Part shown: piece after piece, positions 7,280-12,079 of the stretch | How the letters are laid out: each line of letters opens with the position of its first letter | Position numbering within the stretch: position 1 is the stretch's first letter | Assembly (NCBI GenBank): GCA_013151315.1 | Contig: JAADIN010000042.1 | Coordinates: 1 to 13,296, forward strand | Source of the DNA: Planctomycetota bacterium | GTDB taxonomy: Bacteria > Planctomycetota > Planctomycetia > Pirellulales > Lacipirellulaceae | Reading direction: 5' to 3' | DNA length: 13,296 bases | Notes under the pieces: generated by a model | The model's database searches: none | Told to the model about the DNA's origin: nothing | What the model saw: only the letters and a program-made list of their open reading frames with translations | Position numbers and translations under genes: made by a program

Positions 7280-8380
7280 ATGACCACTGCTGACGACCAC
7301 CTGACGTTTATGTCACGAGCCCTTGAGCTTGCGGTGCGCGGTCGCGGCCACGTTGAGCCGAATCCTCTGGTCGGATGTGTCGTCGTGAAGGATGGCAAGG
7401 TGGTTGGCCAGGGCTGGCATCAAAGCTTCGGTAGCCCTCACGCAGAAGTTGAGGCGTTGGCGGCGGCCGGCGATGCGGCGAAAGGCGCGACGGTAGTCGT
7501 CACACTGGAGCCTTGCTGTCATCAGGGCAAAACGGGGCCCTGCACGCGTGCTCTCATGGAAGCGGGAGTACAACGCGTTGTGGTGGGGTGCCAAGACCCC
7601 AACCCGCAGGTTGCTGGCAAAGGGTTGGCCAAGCTTCGCGAGGCAGGAATTCTTGTCGAGGAAGGCGTCCTCGGGGAGCAAGCACGGTCTCTTATCGCGC
7701 CGTTTGCCAAGCTCCTCTCCAAGGGCCGACCATGGATCATTGCGAAATGGGCGATGACTCTCGACGGAAAATTAGCCAGCCACACGGGCAACAGTCAATG
7801 GATCAGCGGCCCTGCCTCGCGGGTCGTGGTGCATCGACTTCGTGGTGAAGTCGATGCGATTCTCGTGGGCCGAGGGACGGTCGAGGCAGACGATCCGCGG
7901 TTGACTGCTCGGCCAGCAGGCCCTCGAGTAGCAACGCGTGTGGTACTCGATTCCGCGGCAATGTTGTCGACCGAAAGCCAGTTAGTTCGATCGATTGATG
8001 AGGGACCGGTGCTCGTGGCCGTTGCATCAGACGCCCCGGCAGATCGAATCGATCGCCTCACCAAGTTGGGAGTTGAGGTTTTCCAAACCTCGGGCAGCAA
8101 CGAAGGGGCGCGATTCGATTCGCTGCTCGAGGAAATGGGCCGGCGACAGTGGACCAACGTGCTGGTCGAAGGCGGCTCGCACGTGCTTGGAACGCTGCTC
8201 GACCTGCAAGCGATCGATGAGGTTCACGCGTTCATTGCCACCAAACTTGTCGGCGGAAAAGAAGCTCCCAGCGCGATGGCCGGCCAGGGAGTTGCCATGA
8301 TGGCTGATGCGATTGACCTGAGCCACGTTGAGGTGGAGGTCCTCGAGGGCGACATCCACATTTGGGGCTCCGTGGGTTGA
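7280..8380 (+). CDS. ribD: RibD, bifunctional riboflavin pyrimidine deaminase/reductase
   Basis: At 366 residues this has the normal length of RibD, which deaminates and then reduces the pyrimidine intermediate of riboflavin synthesis after GTP cyclohydrolase II. The N-terminal deaminase domain keeps the zinc and catalytic residues: H54 and E56 in PHAEVEAL, C79 and C88 in EPCCHQGKTGPC. The C-terminal reductase domain (from about residue 150) shows AKWAMTLDGKLAS, SQWISG, GRGTVEADDPRLTAR and LVEGG. ATG 7280 lies 7 bp after the SEC-C gene stop, with no strong Shine-Dalgarno. No other rib genes are in the window and no FMN riboswitch is visible upstream, so the pathway is split in this genome. 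The stop faces the yjbQ stop across 4 bp. Confidence 0.97.
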   Translation: MTTADDHLTFMSRALELAVRGRGHVEPNPLVGCVVVKDGKVVGQGWHQSFGSPHAEVEALAAAGDAAKGATVVVTLEPCCHQGKTGPCTRALMEAGVQRVVVGCQDPNPQVAGKGLAKLREAGILVEEGVLGEQARSLIAPFAKLLSKGRPWIIAKWAMTLDGKLASHTGNSQWISGPASRVVVHRLRGEVDAILVGRGTVEADDPRLTARPAGPRVATRVVLDSAAMLSTESQLVRSIDEGPVLVAVASDAPADRIDRLTKLGVEVFQTSGSNEGARFDSLLEEMGRRQWTNVLVEGGSHVLGTLLDLQAIDEVHAFIATKLVGGKEAPSAMAGQGVAMMADAIDLSHVEVEVLEGDIHIWGSVG

Positions 8381-8384
8381 AGGC

Positions 8385-8804
8385 TCATTCGCCAAAAACC
8401 GTGACGACCAACCGGCGGCTGCCGGCGTGATTTCGGTGCTCGCAAAGAAAAATGCCTTGCCAGGTGCCCAAGCACGGTTTTCCGTTCTGAATGGGAATCG
8501 AAAGCGAGCATCCTAGCAGCGACGACTTGACATGGGCCGGCATGTCATCGGGGCCCTCGCTGGTGTGCCGATGGGGGAAATTCTCGGGGGCGATGGCCGA
8601 CAGCGAGCTTTCGAGGTCCAAGGGGACATCCGAGTCGGCGTTTTCGTTGATCGAGAGAGAGGCCGACGTGTGCTGAATAAAAACGTGCATCAAGCCCGTG
8701 CCAATTTGGCCAATCTCGGGCAAGGCGGCCAAGACTTCGTGAGTCACCAGATGGAAGCCGCGGGGCAGGGGAGGGAGCTCGACGAGTCGCTGGATCCAGG
8801 GCAT
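8385..8804 (-). CDS. yjbQ: YjbQ family protein (UPF0047)
   Basis: The 139-residue protein shows the whole YjbQ signature: HTSASLSINENAD, DVPLDLE, then EGPDDMPAHVKSSLLG, SIPIQNGKPCLGTWQGI and an E-x-R end of the core (FLCEHR). Conserved histidines and acidic residues in these motifs form the family's presumed metal-binding site. Thiamine phosphate synthase activity has been reported for family members, but the physiological role is unsettled. It is transcribed towards ribD and the two stops are only 4 bp apart. The start at 8804 gives the usual family length. The leader contains a 20-bp-period direct repeat whose first unit touches the start codon, and I see no clear Shine-Dalgarno. Confidence 0.95.
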   Translation of the reverse strand: MPWIQRLVELPPLPRGFHLVTHEVLAALPEIGQIGTGLMHVFIQHTSASLSINENADSDVPLDLESSLSAIAPENFPHRHTSEGPDDMPAHVKSSLLGCSLSIPIQNGKPCLGTWQGIFLCEHRNHAGSRRLVVTVFGE

Positions 8805-8838
8805 TTTAGGCGGTAGGGGCTAGTTTTAGGCGGTAGGG
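8803..8838. repeat. Two-copy direct repeat at the yjbQ start
   Basis: TTTTAGGCGGTAGGG occurs at 8804-8818 and again at 8824-8838, a period of 20 bp. The first copy begins at the first base of the yjbQ start codon. AGCCT-rich sequence follows at 8861-8890 (three AGCCT units). The function is unknown. Confidence 0.75.
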
Positions 8839-8933
8839 AAAGGGTAGAGACTCGTTACACCAGCCTCCAGCCTAGCACCTCTAGCCTCAGCAGGCGTCAA
8901 ATCTTCTCATCCGACCATTCGGAAATCTGATTT

Positions 8934-8965
8934 AAGTCAAGACCAAGAAAGAAAAAACTTGACTT
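8934..8965. promoter_or_regulatory. Perfect 8-bp inverted repeat over a -35 box (operator candidate)
   Basis: AAGTCAAG (8934-8941) and CTTGACTT (8958-8965) are perfect inverted arms separated by 16 bp of A-rich sequence. The right arm covers the -35 hexamer TTGACT, a position typical for a repressor or activator site. No regulator can be assigned. Confidence 0.45.
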
Positions 8966-8986
8966 GCTTGGTAAATTGGTAATAAT
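8959..8986 (+). promoter_or_regulatory. Sigma-70-type promoter candidate
   Basis: TTGACT (8959-8964) and AATAAT (8981-8986) are separated by 16 bp; both hexamers match the consensus at five of six positions. It points towards the 76-residue gene and would give a leader of about 230 nt. A second weak -10-like TATAAC at 9199-9204 has no matching -35. Confidence 0.5.
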
Positions 8987-9225
8987 CTCATTCTCACCCG
9001 AACCTTTTATGTTGGCTGCAGTTTCAGGTCCAGGCTAGAAACGAGGCCCCCCGCCCATGGGCGAAAGTGGTTCCCAGTAGTTGCGGTTTACCTATCCCCA
9101 TCACAAAAGCCCATCACGAAAGTTAGTTTGCTTGAGTTAGGCTCGGTTTTGCAGCGGACTGAGTTCCGCCAGCGGTCCACCTAGAGCAGCGACCCACATA
9201 TAACAGCGACTTGGAGAACACAAAA

Positions 9226-9456
9226 ATGCCAGACCCAAAACTAAAGAACGTGTTCGAGGCCATTTTGAAGTATGGCCACGACGAGGACTTTGCCCCCTCT
9301 TTTGACGGCCATTTCAAGGGAACCCAGGCTCCGGCCGGCTCGCGCGAGAAGCTCGACGTGATGGCCGAGCGAGTGAAAATGGGGCAGCCCTTGTGGCACG
9401 ACAAAGACCGAGCCGACTACAGTGGCCTGACCGGTGCTGTGCGGCCGCGCGATTAG
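9226..9456 (+). CDS. Unnamed 76-residue protein
   Basis: I do not recognise the family. The protein is small, soluble and highly charged, with a dense central stretch (YGHDEDFAPSFDGHFKGT, from about residue 16) that looks like a conserved core, and a C-terminal part rich in tryptophan, aspartate and arginine (PLWHDKDRADYSG). It has no cysteine, signal peptide or membrane segment. ATG 9226 is preferred over an in-frame TTG at 9211 because a GGAG lies 9 bases upstream of it. Codon use and base composition match the surrounding real genes. It stands alone, with a promoter candidate upstream and a strong intrinsic terminator about 100 bp downstream, which supports an independently expressed monocistronic unit. 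Function unknown. Confidence 0.75.
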   Translation: MPDPKLKNVFEAILKYGHDEDFAPSFDGHFKGTQAPAGSREKLDVMAERVKMGQPLWHDKDRADYSGLTGAVRPRD

Positions 9457-9462
9457 AGCGGA

Positions 9463-9492
9463 GAGGTTCCCGCCCCTAGTCGCAGGAACCTC
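9463..9492. repeat. Perfect 8-bp hairpin after the 76-residue gene
   Basis: GAGGTTCC (9463-9470) pairs with GGAACCTC (9485-9492) around a 14-base loop. The left part, AGAGGTTCCCG, also occurs at 11398-11408, close to another pair of hairpin-repeat copies. Confidence 0.5.
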
Positions 9493-9503
9493 CAGTCGCC
9501 GGA

Positions 9504-9527
9504 ATATAGCCCCACCGTCCCGGTGGG
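9504..9527 (+). repeat. Dispersed hairpin repeat, copy 2
   Basis: After ATATAGCC comes a 7-bp perfect stem, CCCACCG (9511-9517) with CGGTGGG (9521-9527), around the loop TCC. The same element occurs inverted at 11345-11368 and as variants at 2899 and 11367. It lies upstream of, and separate from, the true terminator. Confidence 0.75.
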
Positions 9528-9554
9528 AGAAACAAAAAATGTCCACCCGAAGAA

Positions 9555-9587
9555 GGTCGCCGGCCCAAGTGCTCGGCGGCCTTTTTT
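9555..9587 (+). terminator. Rho-independent terminator of the 76-residue gene
   Basis: GGTCGCCG (9555-9562) pairs with CGGCGGCC (9574-9581) over eight base pairs, one of them G-U, with an 11-base loop, followed directly by six T residues (9582-9587). Orientation fits the + strand gene ending at 9456. The csrA gene ends at 9608 on the other strand. Confidence 0.88.
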
Positions 9588-9607
9588 CTGCGCCCATTGG
9601 TGAGAAT

Positions 9608-9808
9608 CTAAGCGCTGCGTGCTAGCTCGCCGCACGCTTTTGAACTAGCCCCAACCGAAAAGGTTTCCAGCTCGTCGCGGAGCACGAGCATTTCCTTCGG
9701 AGCTTCGATGCCCAGGCGAACCTTGTCGCCTCCCAAGCGAACAACCGTAATTACAATGGAGTCTCCCAGCCGTATCCGCTGAGATTCTTTTCTTGACAAA
9801 ACTAGCAT
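9608..9808 (-). CDS. csrA: CsrA, carbon storage regulator
   Basis: The 66-residue protein matches CsrA from its first residue: MLVLSRKESQRIRLGDSI, then VRLGGDKVRLGIEAPKEM, and VLRDEL. CsrA is a small dimeric RNA-binding protein that binds GGA in hairpin loops, often over Shine-Dalgarno sequences, and changes translation or mRNA stability. The residues that form the RNA-binding face (N-terminal strand, R44-type arginine in VLRDEL) are present. The C-terminal tail is short and alanine-rich. A perfect Shine-Dalgarno AAGGAGGT (9814-9821) sits 5 bases before the start; it contains GGA, so autoregulation is possible but not demonstrated. It lies 92 bp downstream of a 105-residue gene on the same strand and may have its own promoter. 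No flagellar genes or fliW are nearby. Confidence 0.97.
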   Translation of the reverse strand: MLVLSRKESQRIRLGDSIVITVVRLGGDKVRLGIEAPKEMLVLRDELETFSVGASSKACGELARSA

Positions 9809-9852
9809 CGAACACCTCCTTGTGTGTGATTCGTGTTAGGAACGTGTACTTT

Positions 9853-9861
9853 TGTATAGCA
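9853..9861 (-). promoter_or_regulatory. Extended -10 element before csrA
   Basis: On the minus strand TGCTATACA is an extended -10 (TGn plus TATACA), about 45 bases upstream of the csrA start. No good -35 is found at normal spacing, which extended -10 promoters can tolerate. It would allow csrA to be expressed separately from the 105-residue gene. Confidence 0.35.
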
Positions 9862-9900
9862 TGCACTCGCCGAAGTACTTTGGCAACACCAACTTTTCGG

Positions 9901-10218
9901 CTAGGCTGCGGACAACTCGCAGGCCAATGCTTGCTTCTCCAATGCAGGTGCTTCGATCAATCGGGTCTTTCCGACACGCTCGCCGCGTGAGTCGTAAAAC
10001 AAGATCGTGTTAGCATCTGTTTCCCAGATTGCGGTCAACCGAACTTCTCGGGGCCCTTGCAGGCAAAAATAGACTCCGCAAGGTTGGCCGTTTCGGGATA
10101 GTAGTCTTAGGGTTAAGTGAGAGCTTTCAGGTCTTAGTAGTTCAAATTGGCTCAGGGTTTCAGCGACGTACCGGCGAATATCCTCGAATTTATGAATGCG
10201 TGTTTGGTACTCCACCAT
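9901..10218 (-). CDS. Unnamed 105-residue protein upstream of csrA
   Basis: I cannot name this family. The protein is soluble, without signal peptide or membrane segments. The N-terminal part is helical and charged (HKFEDIRRYVAETLSQFELL); the centre and C-terminal part read as a compact beta-rich domain with a motif-like core, CGVYFCLQGPREVRLTAIWE followed by ILFYDSRGERV. That core looks conserved, and my impression is of a family recurring in planctomycetes, which I cannot verify here. A strong AGGAGGT lies about 10 bases before the start, slightly further than ideal. It precedes csrA on the same strand with a 92-bp gap that may include a csrA promoter. A functional tie to CsrA is inferred from position only. 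Confidence 0.8.
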   Translation of the reverse strand: MVEYQTRIHKFEDIRRYVAETLSQFELLRPESSHLTLRLLSRNGQPCGVYFCLQGPREVRLTAIWETDANTILFYDSRGERVGKTRLIEAPALEKQALACELSAA

Positions 10219-10438
10219 CGAGATTATGACCTCCTCGATAGATTGACAATTGACATAAAAAGGGAAGAATGCACCCTGTGGTGATGTTGGATAAAATGGG
10301 AAGTCTGGTGATAAAGTAAGTTATCGGCAAAAAGTGCTGGCATCTTCAATTGCGCAGTCGGAAAAGTCTTGCAGGATCTACTACTGGGACAAGCGGGGGA
10401 ATTGCAAAGTCGCATCAACACAAGAAAGACAAAAAAAT

Positions 10439-10530
10439 CAGCGACTGTGAGCCGCACGGCGCTAGCCGCAGGCCAGTCGCTGGGTACCGCTTTGCCTCCG
10501 CTGCCCGACGCTAGCGCGTTGCGGCTCACA
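10439..10530. repeat. Inverted-repeat element (REP/MITE-like)
   Basis: The ends 10446-10469 and 10507-10530 are near-perfect inverted repeats: both begin TGTGAGCCGCA when read inwards and share CGCTAGC. A second, competing stem pairs CAGCGACTG (10439-10447) with CAGTCGCTG (10474-10482). The left end also contains the self-complementary CGGCGCTAGCCG. It has no coding capacity, so it resembles a REP or miniature inverted-repeat element. Confidence 0.65.
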
Positions 10531-10668
10531 TTTTGAAGACGCACTCGCATGACTTTGCAATCTCCGGAGGCAGCCTCCTCGCCGCTAGCACTCTCCAATC
10601 CATATTGACTCGCAGACGTGATTGGCACAAATTTGCACGTTCAACGACCCGGCTGCCTTTTATCCCTA

Positions 10669-10686
10669 GTGCAAATGGAGGTGCAC
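10669..10686 (+). promoter_or_regulatory. Small hairpin presenting GGA over the Shine-Dalgarno (CsrA site candidate)
   Basis: GTGC (10669-10672) can pair with GCAC (10683-10686), leaving a 10-base loop AAATGGAGGT that holds both an ANGGA motif and the Shine-Dalgarno of the DUF2513 gene. Alternatively GTGCAAAT (10669-10676) can pair with ATTTGCAC (10631-10638). The 4-bp stem is weak; a CsrA role is inference. Confidence 0.35.
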
Positions 10687-10689
10687 ATT

Positions 10690-11331
10690 ATGAAACGAGA
10701 TCTCGACCTAGCGCGGCAATTGCTGCTGGACATTGAAAACCGTGGTGCCGACTGTTCGGTAAGCGTGCTGCGATCTGAGCCAGAGCAACATACCGAGGAA
10801 CGTGTTCGCTATCATCTACGGCTATTGATCGATGCCGACCTGCTGAAAGAAATCGATCGCACGAGCTCAGGCATTCCCTGCGTCAGGCTTACCCACGAGG
10901 GACACGAGCTGCTAGAGCTTGCCCGTAACGAATCTCGCTGGCGCGAGGCAAAATGGACCTGCCAGGATCGCATCGGCGGGTTGTCCCTTTCGGTCATTCG
11001 CGGCATCCTGCTGCGTTGGGCCCTTGGCAGTACTCACCGCTCGCCTCGACCGCGTCGGGTGGTCGCTTCGCGACCTGCACGATACGAACCCGAAACGATT
11101 CTCGAGCGGCCCGCCTATCGAGTGGAATCCCATAGTTTGGAAGCCCACCCTTTAGAGAATCGTTCTTATTGGGAGGAAGATGACGTGCGTTATGTCCGTG
11201 TGCGAGCTGAGAACGGCGAGTATCGCGAGCTCTCGGCAGACGAGTTTTCAGCACGTAGGGGCATCGACCTCGACGGCGACGGGGTTGCCGACTTGGCGTA
11301 CGAATCGTCGCTGCCGGCTTATTTGATTTAG
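10690..11331 (+). CDS. DUF2513 domain protein with C-terminal calcium-loop-like extension
   Basis: The 213-residue protein begins MKRDLDLARQLLLDIEN, the hallmark start of DUF2513. VRYHLRLLIDADLL and VRLTHEGHELLELARNESRW follow, then GGLSLSVIRGILLRW (to about residue 115), all typical of that domain, which looks like a winged helix and is often carried by phages and mobile elements; its function is unknown. After a basic, arginine-rich linker comes an extension unusual for the family, ending in DLDGDGVADL (near residue 200), which fits a DxDxDGxxD calcium-binding loop as in EF-hand or dockerin modules. There is no signal peptide. ATG 10690 is supported by GGAGGT 7 bases upstream and by the family start. 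It stands between a repeat-rich spacer and a hairpin-repeat pair. Confidence 0.9.
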   Translation: MKRDLDLARQLLLDIENRGADCSVSVLRSEPEQHTEERVRYHLRLLIDADLLKEIDRTSSGIPCVRLTHEGHELLELARNESRWREAKWTCQDRIGGLSLSVIRGILLRWALGSTHRSPRPRRVVASRPARYEPETILERPAYRVESHSLEAHPLENRSYWEEDDVRYVRVRAENGEYRELSADEFSARRGIDLDGDGVADLAYESSLPAYLI

Positions 11332-11344
11332 AACGAGTGCTTCG

Positions 11345-11368
11345 TCCACCGGGACGGTGGGGCTCTAT
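11345..11368 (-). repeat. Dispersed hairpin repeat, copy 3 (inverted)
   Basis: On the minus strand this matches copy 2 (9504-9527) at all but about two of 24 positions, including the CCACCG/CGGTGG stem and the loop. It lies 14 bp after the DUF2513 stop. Confidence 0.75.
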
Positions 11369-11390
11369 TGCCCCGCCGTTCCCGTGGGAG
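11367..11390 (+). repeat. Dispersed hairpin repeat, copy 4 (degenerate)
   Basis: It directly follows copy 3 in the opposite orientation and matches copy 2 at about 20 of 24 positions (GCCCCGCCG, then CCCGTGGGAG). Its own stem is weakened, so it may be a decayed copy. It lies just upstream of the start of the small exported protein. Confidence 0.5.
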
Positions 11391-11410
11391 CGCCGGAAGA
11401 GGTTCCCGTC

Positions 11411-11893
11411 ATGCGTCCATCGAAACCCCGCTTTCAGTCCGTAGTGGCTGCTGGCCTGCTCCTGCTTGCTACGACCATGACGGCAGCCGAGGGGCCCGAC
11501 ACTTCGCTAATCGCCGATTCGGAGGTGCCCTCCCAGGAATCCGTGGCCGACGAGATTTTAGAAATTCGGCAGCACCTGGGCGGCTCGATTGTTTCTGACC
11601 GTCAGTCGCTGCAGGAGTTTCCTCCTCCGAGCGTCGAGGTGGTCGAAGCTACCGATTTACCCGACGTGGTAGTCCAGTTCTGCTCCGAGCTTTCAGGAAG
11701 CCAAACAACACAAAAACCAGCAAATCCCGAGGGGAAATCCGTAAAATCGCTCCGCGACGCGGCCTGGAGACTCGACCAGTCGGCCGAGAGGTTGGAGCGA
11801 TCGGAACTCTATAAGCAGGCCGACGCGCTAAGAAATCTTGCCCAACAATTCCGCCTCGACGCCCGAGCTATTCGCGCTCCGTCGGGAAAATAA
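11411..11893 (+). CDS. Small exported protein with C-terminal helical segment
   Basis: The 160-residue protein starts with a typical signal peptide: basic MRPSKPRF, a hydrophobic core VVAAGLLLLATT and a likely cleavage after TAA near residue 26. A low-complexity acidic middle follows, then a C-terminal amphipathic helix region with regular leucines and arginines (LRDAAWRLDQSAERLE and ADALRNLAQQFRLDARAI), suggesting a coiled coil or helical hairpin. It should be periplasmic or surface-exposed. I do not recognise a named family. ATG 11411 is chosen because it puts the signal peptide at the N terminus; an upstream GTG frame from 11357 would run through the hairpin repeats. It has a single cysteine in FCSEL and no lipobox. 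Function unknown. Confidence 0.75.
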   Translation: MRPSKPRFQSVVAAGLLLLATTMTAAEGPDTSLIADSEVPSQESVADEILEIRQHLGGSIVSDRQSLQEFPPPSVEVVEATDLPDVVVQFCSELSGSQTTQKPANPEGKSVKSLRDAAWRLDQSAERLERSELYKQADALRNLAQQFRLDARAIRAPSGK

Positions 11894-11985
11894 GATGTGT
11901 TTCGAGCCACGAAACGGCTCTCGGGCTGCCAACCATTCGTTGACATTTGGCCCCTTCGTCATTAGCCTAGCAGTTGGGCGACGGA

Positions 11986-12037
11986 CCAGAGAGGATGCGC
12001 AACTTCTCTCTGGCGATGTCTCTTTGGCGATAGAGAC
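11986..12037 (+). promoter_or_regulatory. Two consecutive hairpins in the gspE leader
   Basis: CCAGAGAG (11986-11993) pairs perfectly with CTCTCTGG (12006-12013), and 4 bases later GTCTCT (12018-12023) pairs with AGAGAC (12032-12037). No T-tract follows. The AGAGAC/CTCTCT sequences are similar enough for alternative pairing between the two hairpins. They lie 43 bp before the gspE start. Confidence 0.45.
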
Positions 12038-12079
12038 TTCCGGCTGATAATCAACCATGGCAACAGAGAAGAAGCACTT

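Larger units (their letters stand above)
8805..9225. other. Intergenic region between yjbQ and the 76-residue gene
   Basis: These 421 bp lie between divergent genes. They hold the direct repeat by yjbQ, AGCCT repeats, a sigma-70-like promoter with an overlapping inverted repeat near 8934-8986, and a long stretch before the 76-residue gene in which I see no gene or strong structure. Confidence 0.55.
10219..10689. other. Intergenic region between the 105-residue and DUF2513 genes
   Basis: These 471 bp separate divergent genes. They contain a 7-bp tandem repeat ATTGACA (10242-10255), an 85-92 bp inverted-repeat element (10439-10530), and a leader with an inverted repeat next to the DUF2513 Shine-Dalgarno. 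I find no gene; an open frame on the minus strand crosses the repeat element and has no protein-like features. Confidence 0.55.

Noticed and set aside
6616..7398. Minus-strand open frame of 260 codons
   Set aside because: It is antisense to the SEC-C protein and ribD start; composition is arginine- and serine-rich, as expected of a shadow frame.
1756..8804. Thiamine pathway linking the ThiF-like gene and yjbQ
   Set aside because: The two genes are over 5 kb apart on opposite strands with no other thi genes or TPP riboswitch visible, so co-occurrence is probably chance.
9504..9527. Hairpin repeat as a terminator
   Set aside because: No T-tract follows the stem on either strand, and the true terminator with six T residues lies just downstream.
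10224..10628. Possible 134-residue minus-strand protein
   Set aside because: It runs through the inverted-repeat element and has low-complexity sequence with no family features.
10623..10637. Sigma-54-like promoter (TGGCAC and TTGC) before the DUF2513 gene
   Set aside because: The spacing between the GG and GC elements is 9 rather than the required 10 bases, which sigma-54 rarely tolerates.
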